Origin: G963674505 sp964575975
Lineage (GTDB): Bacteria; Desulfobacterota; Desulfobacteria; Desulfobacterales; SKZT01
Reading direction: 5' to 3'
DNA: 14,403 nt
Assembly: GCA_964575975.1 (NCBI GenBank)
Contig: CAZNTU010000142.1
Location: 1 to 14,403 of the forward strand
Numbering within the stretch: the stretch's first letter is position 1; every line of letters begins with the position of its first letter. The notes under the pieces were generated by a model. It ran no database searches, was not told the DNA's origin, and saw only the letters and a program-made list of their open reading frames with translations. A program made the translations under genes and the position numbers. Shown here in pieces: positions 12,201-14,403 of this stretch.

Positions 12201-14403
12201 ACAATATTGTTCCATCGGATCAGTCAAATCGAATATAGGGCATTTGGAATCCGCATCCGGAATAGCGGGAATAACCAAAGTGCTGCTGCAAATGAAGCAT
12301 GAAAAACTGGCCCCGTCGCTGCATTCGGAAAAATTGAATCCCAATATCGATTTCAAGAACTCGCCGTTTTACGTTCAGCAGGAACTGACCGAATGGAAAC
12401 AGCCCGCAATCGACGGCAGGACATATCCCAGAATGGCGGGAGTCAGCTCGTTCGGCGCCGGAGGCGCGAACGCCCACATCCTCATAGAGGAATACAAGAA
12501 GCCATTGGACGACGCTATTAAACGAAATCCGCTGTCGGGAATAATTGTGCTCTCCGCAAAAACCGAGGAGCGTCTCCGAAAGTACGCCGGAAAGCTGGCC
12601 GACTACATCGGGAAACATGCTTCTTGCGAAAAAAGCGAAAAAACAGCCGCCCTGGAGTTTCAAGACCGTATTCAGTCCGATTTGATACAATTGGCTTCGA
12701 ATATCCTCAATATCGACGAACGGGATATCGATCCGCACGAGAATATGGCCGAATATGGTTTCGACCGGATAAGTCTTTCGCTTTTTTCGGATTCGATCAA
12801 CCGGAAGTATCGAATCGAAACAACATCCGCATCGTTTGCGGAATATCCATCCATAAGCCTGCTTGCCGGATACTTGGACGGGACCCGCCACCCCGGCATC
12901 GCGAAATATTACGGTCCGGAAAAAGAAAAAGACGATTCGGAAAAAAAAGCGAATCCGGATTTGCTTCTTCCCGACATTGCCTTTACGCTGCAAACAGGAC
13001 GGGAAGCCATGGAAGAACGCCTGGCCATGGTCGCATCGGATGTGGATGATCTTGTCGAAAGGCTTTCGCGATTCAGTCGAGGCGAGGCGAATTCCGGCGA
13101 CTGGTTTGTGGGAAACGCCAGAACCAATGCGGATATTTCCGGTATTTTCACATCGGATTTCGCCGGCGAAAAATTTATCGGTTCGATCGTCGAAGCCGGG
13201 GATCTATATAAATTGGCAAGATTCTGGACCTCCGGGATGGATATCGACTGGAAAAAATATTACGACAAAAAAGCTTTCCGCCGTGTTTCTTTGCCAACAT
13301 ATCCCTTTCTGCGCAAAAGATTCTGGGTACCGGAATTCGATGAAATCAAGAAAGAAAAAAGCCCGATATTCTTTCCGAATCTTTCTTCCCCGGGAGTAGA
13401 CGATAAATTGGAATCCGGAAAAACGGAGACGAAGTTCCTGGTAAAGTCTTTTAACGAATTCGCCGTCCGGGATTCCGAGACAATGGAACCCCCTAAAAAG
13501 ATTATCGTCTTTTCCAGCGACGAAAGCCTTCCGATAGCCAAGGATCTGCTTTTACAATATAACGACATGGAAACCGTTTTGATCCGGGAAGGAGAAAAAT
13601 TCAAAAAGCATTCCGACTCCGAGTACTCTATCCGGTACCGGAACCCGGAGGACGGAACAAGACTGGGAAGGTCTCTGACGAACCTGAACGACGCCGGAAT
13701 AATCGACATTTCGGATATAGGCGATTTCAAGTCCGATTCGCGGCCCGGATTCATGGGGAAGCTGTCGTTTATTCAAGAACTTCTAAAAAACCGCCTCGGA
13801 AGACAGCTTCGCGTATTGCATATGACCGAAGGGCTTCAGAACTTCGAAGCCGGCGCCTTCACCCTTGCCGGTTCGGAATTTGCCGGTTTCGTGAAAATGC
13901 TGAATGCGGAATACGGCGATGTCGTCGCAAGAACGGTCGATTTGGACGCGAGAACGAACAATCCTGAAATCGTGCGCAATGTCGTAATCGCGGAACTTGC
14001 TTCCGGATCTAGGATAGGCGAAATATGCTACCGGAATTCTAAAAGATATCGTCCGTTTTTGGAAACCGCAACCGTTCCGGACAAAAAACAAGCCGGCGGC
14101 GTTGCGCAAAAGCACGGAGTCGTAGTTATCACCGGCGGAACCGGAGGAATCGGAATGGCGGTGGCCGAACACTTTATCTACAGTGGGATAAAAAAGATTG
14201 TTCTCATGGGGGTTCGTCCATTTCCACCGGAAGATCGATGGGAGAGCTTCCTGGACAGCAAGGAGTCGGATCGGGGGCTGATCCAAAAAATAGAAAAGAT
14301 TCTGTCCTGGAAACAGCTCGGAGCGAAAATAGAGGTTTATACCGGCCCCCTTACGGATGCAAGGAGACTGGAACAAAAATTCAAGAGCGTCCGCGAAGAA
14401 ATG
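202..14403 (+). CDS. Trans-AT modular polyketide synthase (3' end outside window)
   Basis: One frame runs without a stop from GTG 202 to the last base, at least 4,734 residues. Domain order with approximate residues: decayed MT1 (29-249), MT2 (312-558), ACP1 (581-663), KS1 (707-1128), DH1 (1325-1580), C-MT (1609-1972), ACP2 (1997-2074), KS2 (2122-2544), DH2 (2737-3016), KR1 (3031-3494), ACP3 (3544-3620), KS3 (3673-4099), degenerate ACP-like insert (4155-4228), post-KS linker (4254-4379), KR2 (4405 onward, cut). No AT domain follows any KS, and the post-KS linkers end in LPSYPLARKR, LPTYPFASES and LPTYPFLRKR, as in trans-AT synthases. The protein is predicted to be cytosolic. I see no signal peptide or membrane segment. 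It would build a segment of a polyketide on ACP-bound thioesters, with malonyl units from a separate AT. It starts in mid-module, so a partner PKS protein is expected. The product cannot be named from this window. Confidence 0.97.
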   Translation, partial: MIQQKSSRKVAKSQKNILDLDRSLSLIESFWEKELKLYKDLGLKNGMAIAKIGSFSGLLTKYLFEHFDSITVYAIDLDQAVTDYLKNILSRENLRRFNLVSGTTEKNNLDADSCDFVIVRLLLGHRENYIETINEARRIAKPGGTAVFIDIDDETEIGNDVFAEGGPVFGRKIPLLLRGAGFDEIDFEILPTHCAAKDEEAWFRSEFRNEKYLIQKSIGKNGLAERKETNNGRKAFFSQLLVTSAKKCPKPKDSRKKTSLSKDFTAEDIELIKNSLREAIDAKSVESIEGSYNIHSISKDTGLEILRLKAQVELFREKETKLYHEIGIRPGMRVAEFGSGPGFLTQHLLNAFPGIEMTCIELDPFLVELSRIMLTKKGFRGFRICNGSIMKTEFSQNSFDCAVVRLVLEHLPDPSAAVKEVKRVLKPGGTAVFINNDFAWHLKTYPHISELKDLYQAYSRSRFSQGGNPLIGRDVPEILKASGFEDVDMSILSAHSEIVGMQRFLDAGGVGIPAKLVEDGFLSPKSMGKLAAKWKKFVADEKGALYRQLFVATGKKGQSEPEPNTKKGPVSLIDENDTPGKDVLYKFAAERIKMEVSKLVYSSPAEIDSESSFTELGIDSVDIVDLAEILSAVFGVEFEVDVLFEHASIGSLSGYLATTYEDSLKKLCDSTKRQEKFEGKKFKNPEKFYAPREKNEENRSEAVKKGIAIIGMSGRFPGADDIESFWDLVKNGGCNIREIRRSGWNVETYFGENRGDEDLSCCKRGGFLNTIDCFDFEFFNIPPREASSMDPQQRIFLEEAYRALDNSGYATDKISGRKVGVYVGCRPSDFRSTLPIGEIDSKWMLGNDQSILASRIAYLLDLKGPCISVDTACSSSLVAIHLACESIERDEAETMLAGGVFIVCTPDFFIQASKTNLLSTKGQCMPFDKSADGFVPGEAAVVLVLKKLESAIRDNDHIHGIIKGSSINQNGKTNGITAPNPESQKRLFVETYKKAEINPETVDYIEVSTGGSKIGDLIEINSLTKAFREFTSKNRFCALGSHKPNIGHATTASGAIGVVKILLAMKNCTIPPLIHLAEKNERIRLENSPFFINSDPIKWESNGHSPRRAGINSFGFSGSNCHMIIEEPPCRKSRGPTASMPAFLFPLSAKTPEALRKTALHLSEWLGREGGKYRIEDISFSLQTRKKHYDCRTAFVSNGLDELKNAAEKFGRENTVHHERKSSETKKESEKLGDRLIHDLKAINYLKNDEYEERLSELKQLYMEGCNPDWAALWENASAAYVPLPSYPLARKRTANIRSSGYRPDCPATTNFPEDPDNTKSSSQNFSFCKNINNSDLLLADHLVKGKNIFPGAGFLEMVCEAVRNTKKNCEIVLTGAVWINPLIADKNDKRVQIVLKNKKDFTRCAIRSGSGSDSILHFKGDIHFSPKPSQEETERYISPEALDSDRLRRISKEEAYAEFKDSQIVYGPYYQGLREIRTDGNEAFGFLELPEGYRHELDRSALHPVLIDSALQTAAILNKHNDGSGILFSADEIRILRPLSAKGYSHVEFSESKRFDITITDRSGFVLVKMKNVVFREYKGGSPSPAFFKSAAKLAEPTQNRCPDLIGFLRAADEIDRFGRRLLLSSFQRMNVFRNGNESYCKEQLKKSLGISPSYDRQFDVLLKILARAGFVVLLDQRVETSGKLDNKDLQKTIEDIEERKDYLISAFPEVKSHMNLLWTCLVNSPEILRGEAAATDIIFPKSSFELVEGIYKGNALADYCNAQVAKSVGSYVRAKLSNRDGLDEKIKILELGAGTGGTSSFVLKELESAGDRVRYAYTDISVAFTRHGKKLFGDRYPFIQFDRLDIEQDIESQGYKKHDFDLIVSANVIHATRLLSITLKNVAKLLKPKGRLVLNEITDAREFYTLTFGYLEGWWLFEDGKYRLEDSPLLSTSLWESILKQHGFTDFTVATPREYDESHLFQNVMIAENNAFESDSKREGNEIPGTASRFKADLGDVVEKQIIRFACNSLELDAEKIKPEDKFSDYGIDSIVGVEMIDKINEEFGLSLSTTIIFDYPSLLDLSSHIKERYGEEIARRIVSDENSKGSMHACENEAPENRAPVYFPASQDKQAPNSNRNDIAVIGVSGRFPGAENVCEFWRNLSKGASSITEVPTNRWDVEKYYDPDPGNLKKTNSKWGGFLDNIDKFDPFFFNITGKEAEMSDPQQRIFLEECWKALEDAGHAGESVDPKCGVFVGADSGEYRHFMQEAGWEKEGVSFWNNEASMIPARISYFLNLKGPAISVNTACSSSLVAIHLACQSIKNGECGMAIAGGVFIRIKPDFHIMASNGGMLSPDGKCKTFDNGANGFVPGEGAGAIVLKSVESALKDGDHIYGILKGSGINQDGKTNGITAPSTLSQTELELSVYENSDIDPETITYVETHGTGTKLGDPIEIEALTRAFRKYTEKKQFCAIGSVKTNIGHSVMASGVASVIKVLMSFKNGMIPPSLNFETANEHINFPDTPFYVNTELKEWKKSKKHPRRATVSSFGFSGTNCHIVLEEFEPPKKKPGNDDMPWFLIPVSALSRKALIRRIEDLEKWADEFGQDAFVGDVAYTLTAGRMHHPVRIAAPAKNMDDLKTALPRIRKEVTQDYERLTTVGPKSSKRDPELEARGEKLVEKLLGMRPEEEEKFRETLNVLADLYARGYNPDLKKLYLRKQYNRISLPTYPFASESFWPSTPETAKSGLKTYGNRIHPLVHSNTSNLEEIKFSSIFKGDEFSLTDHIIDEQMVLPAACYIEMARISGEAAGEKPVRKLKNMVWAKPLVFGDSILNVNVGLRTGNGKTEFEIYTRNRGKQRDVNAIGEIVFGKHSEEKEGPDEVDIVAVKRRSTVSKSGADCYSDFKKAGFDYGPGFRAIRQFYSNESEALSSLVLPECRTDGFGRYGLHPSLIDGALQTSLCLILFQRNIFIPYVPFSLDELKIAGSLPKKVFAYVKSRSHMKENKSGLFQFDIKITDPEGITVAEISKLAIKARRSEFNIEKENSGTRRMKYYRPVWVDAPRASTADKVISVANDLLIFDAGDRLYAELKNRIPEKSDSALLLVKPGKSFKDRGIGIYEIDPSEPNDYQRLASTIFYGRKTNGLNIVYHWANIPFIGKSTVEKYLYDGLQPLFLLARAIMEQKIKKNIRLINLHLTEKGGIQPLFSAISGFARSLRLENPNFICANIEILLKDMSIESNANETIDAILGELNNNEPGDIQEIRYDGERRSVRTVKELIGDAPECTNSAFRKRGVYLITGGTGAVGMIFARHLAGNFQARLVLAGRSEAGSAVDNKIGELNSLGGEAIYVKADVSRENDIQKLVARAKLKFDKINGVFHSAGVLKDGFLLLKNPASIKEAIKPKLFGAILLDEYLASEELDFFAMFSSIASVVGSIGQTDYACANGFMDGFAQARQRRVEEGVRFGKTVSINWPLWKEGGMKLGGATRERLEKLLGMAPMSSMHGIRAFERCLCDYSPQIMVTESFTGNESNIQVALSEETVEKNERKEKTPSEYSDNVGKTRMQDKTEQYLTKILSEEIKMPPWRIEPSEPLEKYGIDSVMIMGLNRKLELFFGELSKTLFFEYGSISELAGYFIEEHREKLIENIGVLDERTALDPPKGDSVVGTESSIPPARPVMKDDIEKEENAVETESIAIVGLAGRYPMADNLDEYWENISGGKDCIVEVPEERWDFSRYYDPDKTKFGKTYNKWGGFIGDADKFDPLFFNISYKDAEWMDPQERLFLETVWQTVEDAGYTRQELDKERTGVFAGVMWGDYQLFGWEKNGQVTAPIASYSSIANRVSYFFNFRGPSIALDTMCSSSITAIHMACNSIRNKECTIAIAGGVNLSIHPRKYIFLSRGNFASSDGRCRSFGENGDGYTPGEGVGALMLKPLAKAIADGDHIYGVIKGSCINHGGKTNGYYVPNPNAQSESISKSLKIAGIDDARRIGCVEAHGTGTTLGDPIEITGLAKAFRTAGNEKQYCSIGSVKSNIGHLESASGIAGITKVLLQMKHEKLAPSLHSEKLNPNIDFKNSPFYVQQELTEWKQPAIDGRTYPRMAGVSSFGAGGANAHILIEEYKKPLDDAIKRNPLSGIIVLSAKTEERLRKYAGKLADYIGKHASCEKSEKTAALEFQDRIQSDLIQLASNILNIDERDIDPHENMAEYGFDRISLSLFSDSINRKYRIETTSASFAEYPSISLLAGYLDGTRHPGIAKYYGPEKEKDDSEKKANPDLLLPDIAFTLQTGREAMEERLAMVASDVDDLVERLSRFSRGEANSGDWFVGNARTNADISGIFTSDFAGEKFIGSIVEAGDLYKLARFWTSGMDIDWKKYYDKKAFRRVSLPTYPFLRKRFWVPEFDEIKKEKSPIFFPNLSSPGVDDKLESGKTETKFLVKSFNEFAVRDSETMEPPKKIIVFSSDESLPIAKDLLLQYNDMETVLIREGEKFKKHSDSEYSIRYRNPEDGTRLGRSLTNLNDAGIIDISDIGDFKSDSRPGFMGKLSFIQELLKNRLGRQLRVLHMTEGLQNFEAGAFTLAGSEFAGFVKMLNAEYGDVVARTVDLDARTNNPEIVRNVVIAELASGSRIGEICYRNSKRYRPFLETATVPDKKQAGGVAQKHGVVVITGGTGGIGMAVAEHFIYSGIKKIVLMGVRPFPPEDRWESFLDSKESDRGLIQKIEKILSWKQLGAKIEVYTGPLTDARRLEQKFKSVREEM
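286..948 (+). other. MT1: decayed SAM-methyltransferase domain
   Basis: Residues 29-249 align along their whole length with the next domain, MT2, including ESFWEKELKLY (MT2: VELFREKETKLY), AKPGGTAVFI (LKPGGTAVFI) and the C-terminal FFSQLLVTSAKK (LYRQLFVATGKK). The SAM-binding motif I is broken: where MT2 has ExGxGxG, MT1 reads KIGSFSG (Lys51, Phe55). The later HLPDP segment of MT2 is HRENY here. The acidic residue after strand 2 (Asp76) is kept. MT1 is shorter than MT2 in the middle and lacks part of the helical region near its end. I infer a tandem duplicate that has lost SAM binding and is retained as a structural unit or is drifting. A divergent but active enzyme is possible but less likely. 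Confidence 0.8.
1135..1875 (+). other. MT2: SAM-methyltransferase, probably O-methylating
   Basis: This is a class I SAM methyltransferase fold at residues 312-558. Motif I is intact (VAEFGSGPGFLT: Glu336, Gly338, Gly340, Gly342). The acidic residue after strand 2 is Glu361 (IELDP), the motif VRLVLEHLPDP is at about residues 400-414, and LKPGGTAVF follows. It sits directly before an ACP and not between a DH and an ACP. It resembles the O-methyltransferase domains of trans-AT PKSs, which methylate a beta-hydroxyl or the enol of a beta-keto thioester, more than it resembles the C-methyltransferase found later in this protein. The O-methyl assignment is inference from family resemblance. SAM use is well supported. 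Confidence 0.75.
1942..2190 (+). other. ACP1: acyl carrier protein
   Basis: This is a four-helix carrier of about 80 residues. The pantetheine-attachment motif is LGIDSVDIV with Ser620, and VLFEHASIGSLSGYL forms the end of the fold. It carries the chain acted on by MT2 and hands it to KS1. Together with MT1 and MT2 it forms the back half of a module whose KS must lie on another polypeptide. Confidence 0.92.
2317..3582 (+). other. KS1: ketosynthase predicted non-elongating (KS0)
   Basis: This is a full-length KS fold of about 422 residues. The nucleophile is present in VDTACSSSLVAIH (Cys873) and the second His in KPNIGH (His1048). The segment that should read HGTGT reads STGGS (Ser1008 in place of His), and the following GDP is GDL. 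That His supports decarboxylation of the extender unit. Its loss is the accepted signature of KS0 domains in trans-AT PKSs, which transfer the chain from one ACP to the next without extension. The length and the rest of the fold are intact, so this is not a pseudogene fragment. Confidence 0.9.
3583..4080 (+). other. Post-KS1 linker / flanking subdomain
   Basis: Residues 1129-1294 form the small alpha/beta region that follows a KS in AT-less modules. It begins with a strand and helix (FLFPLSAKTPEALRKTALHL), passes through ISFSLQTRKK, and ends with a helix and the wrap-back tail VPLPSYPLARKR that packs on the KS. There is no GHSxG nucleophile motif and no room for an AT, which supports the trans-AT assignment. 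Confidence 0.8.
4171..4938 (+). other. DH1: dehydratase with both catalytic residues
   Basis: This is a double-hotdog domain of about 256 residues. The catalytic His1342 is in DHLVKGKNIFPGAGFLEM (HxxxGxxxxP). YGPYYQG follows at about residue 1473, and Asp1509 is in LIDSALQ (DxxxQ). All key residues are present, so I predict an active dehydratase. It removes water from a beta-hydroxyacyl thioester. No KR lies in this module, so the hydroxyl would have to come from the preceding module or a KR elsewhere, as in the split dehydrating bimodules known in trans-AT PKSs. Confidence 0.88.
5023..6114 (+). other. C-MT: alpha-carbon methyltransferase
   Basis: This domain spans about 364 residues. An N-terminal helical lid (about 1609-1760) is followed by a SAM-binding core with motif I ILELGAGTGGTS (about 1790-1801). 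The core also has VSANVIHAT (His1872) and LVLNEIT (Glu1898). The 26-residue His-Glu spacing matches the catalytic dyad described for PKS C-methyltransferases such as that of CurJ. The domain sits between DH1 and ACP2, the usual place for C-MTs. It transfers a methyl from SAM to the alpha carbon, normally of a beta-ketoacyl-ACP. The oddity is that its own module KS looks unable to form a beta-ketoacyl chain. Confidence 0.9.
6187..6420 (+). other. ACP2: acyl carrier protein
   Basis: This is a carrier domain with the attachment motif YGIDSIVGVEM (Ser2032) and IIFDYPSLLDLSSHI near its end. It receives the chain from KS1, presents it to DH1 and C-MT, then passes it to KS2. A low-complexity linker of about 45 residues, rich in Asn, Glu and Pro, joins it to KS2. 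Confidence 0.93.
6562..7830 (+). other. KS2: elongating ketosynthase
   Basis: This is a full KS of about 423 residues with an intact triad: Cys2289 in VNTACSSSLVAIH, His2424 in ETHGTGTKLGDP, and His2464 in KTNIGH. It condenses the chain from ACP2 with malonyl on ACP3. The segment INQDGKTNGITAPS is typical of PKS ketosynthases. It shares short nucleotide identities with KS1 (such as a 17-base match around 2578 and 6824), but the two are otherwise well diverged, so they are not a recent duplication. Confidence 0.95.
7831..8355 (+). other. Post-KS2 linker / flanking subdomain
   Basis: Residues 2545-2718 repeat the AT-less linker plan: FLIPVSALSRKALIRRIEDL, then VAYTLTAGRMHHPVR, a Glu-rich helix (about 2650-2690), and the tail ISLPTYPFASESFW. 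There is no AT and no inserted domain. Confidence 0.8.
8407..9246 (+). other. DH2: dehydratase with an altered first motif
   Basis: This is a double-hotdog domain of about 280 residues starting at HPLVHSN. The catalytic His2765 and Asp2933 (LIDGALQ) are present, as is FDYGPGF (about 2890). The first motif reads DHIIDEQMVLPAACYIEMA, so the conserved Gly of HxxxGxxxxP is Glu and the usual PG is PA. With a KR next to it, the module has the classic KS-DH-KR-ACP order for making an alkene. I lean towards an active dehydratase because both catalytic residues remain, but the Gly-to-Glu change at the active-site loop could weaken it or change its chemistry. Confidence 0.82.
9289..10680 (+). other. 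KR1: ketoreductase, predicted B-type
   Basis: A structural subdomain (about 3031-3260) is followed by the catalytic short-chain dehydrogenase half. The NADPH loop is YLITGGTGAVG (about 3276-3285). Catalytic residues are Lys3383 (KPKLFG), Ser3407 (MFSSIAS), Tyr3420 and Asn3424 (DYACAN). GVLKDG keeps the Asp (3365) of the LDD motif, which marks B-type KRs that give D-configured beta-hydroxyls. Such hydroxyls are usually dehydrated to E alkenes. It reduces the beta-keto group formed by KS2, and DH2 is the likely next step. Confidence 0.92.
10828..11058 (+). other. ACP3: acyl carrier protein
   Basis: This is a carrier domain with LEKYGIDSVMIMGLN (Ser3579), followed by GELSKTLFFEY and ISELAGYF. 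The FGxLSKTLFFEY element is common in ACPs of trans-AT synthases. It holds the product of KS2-DH2-KR1 for KS3. A linker of about 50 residues rich in Asp, Glu and Pro follows. Confidence 0.93.
11215..12495 (+). other. KS3: elongating ketosynthase
   Basis: This is a full KS of about 427 residues with an intact triad: Cys3838 in LDTMCSSSITAIH, His3974 in EAHGTGTTLGDP, and His4014 in KSNIGH. It has TMCSSS where KS1 and KS2 have TACSSS, and YYVPNPNAQ where they have ITAPxxxSQ. Both features recur in KSs of trans-AT assembly lines, so KS3 belongs to a different clade from KS2. In these systems the KS clade correlates with the structure of the incoming chain. It extends the ACP3-bound intermediate. 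Confidence 0.95.
12661..12882 (+). other. Degenerate ACP-like insert after KS3
   Basis: Between the first strand of the post-KS linker (SGIIVLSAKTEERLRKYAGK) and its remainder lies a carrier-like fold of about 74 residues: LIQLASNILNIDERDIDP, then AEYGFDRISLSLF, and SFAEYPSISLLAGYL. The residue that should carry phosphopantetheine is Arg4189 (GFDR in place of GxDS), so it cannot be a working carrier. ACP-like inserts at this place are known in trans-AT modules and are thought to help architecture or docking. That role is inference here. Confidence 0.82.
12958..13335 (+). other. Post-KS3 linker
   Basis: Residues 4254-4379 resume the AT-less post-KS linker with LPDIAFTLQTGREAMEERLA, a segment very typical of trans-AT synthases. 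It continues through ARFWTSGMDIDWKKYY and ends in the tail VSLPTYPFLRKRFWVPEF. There is no AT. Confidence 0.82.
13411..14403 (+). other. KR2: ketoreductase, cut by the window end
   Basis: The structural subdomain (about 4405-4635, with FAGFVKMLNAEYGD) is followed by the start of the catalytic half. Its intact NADPH loop is VVVITGGTGGIG, with the first Gly of the loop at residue 4645. Next come VLMGVRPFPPEDRWESF and a long helix before the next strand, a longer layout than in KR1 and one seen in other trans-AT KRs. The catalytic Lys, Ser, Tyr and the LDD region lie beyond the window, so activity and stereotype cannot be judged. Another domain and an ACP should follow. Confidence 0.9.

Noticed and set aside
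12220..12993. Antisense open frame of 257 codons across the end of KS3 and the ACP-like insert
   Set aside because: It lies opposite conserved KS motifs and has low-complexity Phe/Arg runs. There is no credible ribosome site or family resemblance.

Overview
The window is almost entirely one open reading frame on the + strand. It starts at a GTG at position 202 behind a strong Shine-Dalgarno sequence and is still open at the last base, giving at least 4,734 codons in one uninterrupted frame. It encodes part of a giant modular polyketide synthase (PKS) of the trans-acyltransferase (trans-AT) type. Three ketosynthases (KS) are each followed directly by processing domains and ACPs. No acyltransferase is present, and the post-KS linkers end in the LPxYPxxxx tail usual for this class. 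Malonyl units must therefore be loaded by a separate AT encoded elsewhere.

The organism is a bacterium that I cannot place. Base composition looks intermediate by eye. ATA and AGA codons are common, lysine and glutamate are abundant, and TTCG/CGAA/TCGA words recur. The AAGGAG ribosome site is consensus. Such a profile would suit several phyla known for trans-AT PKSs, including host-associated ones, and the sequence alone does not decide between them.

Layout: 1-201 holds at most the tail of an upstream gene, a perfect 9-bp inverted repeat and the leader. The PKS domain order is MT1 (decayed methyltransferase), MT2 (intact motif I), ACP1 | KS1, DH1, C-MT, ACP2 | KS2, DH2, KR1, ACP3 | KS3, a degenerate ACP-like insert, post-KS linker, KR2 (cut by the window end).

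The polypeptide begins in mid-module: MT1-MT2-ACP1 have no KS of their own here, so the module must be completed by another protein. KS1 keeps its nucleophilic Cys but has STGGS where HGTGT is expected, so it is predicted to pass the chain on without extending it. Yet it heads a module with an apparently intact dehydratase and an intact C-methyltransferase. KS2 and KS3 have complete Cys-His-His triads and should extend. Module KS2-DH2-KR1-ACP3 would make a beta-hydroxyl and then an alkene, with KR1 predicted B-type; DH2 has Glu for Gly in its first motif, which makes it less certain. KS3 begins another extension with a KR.

The points most worth a second look are the tandem active/decayed methyltransferase pair at the N-terminus, the C-methyltransferase inside a module with a non-elongating KS, and the ACP-like insert after KS3 whose pantetheine serine is an arginine. 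I see no RNA genes, insertion sequences, CRISPR arrays or terminators.
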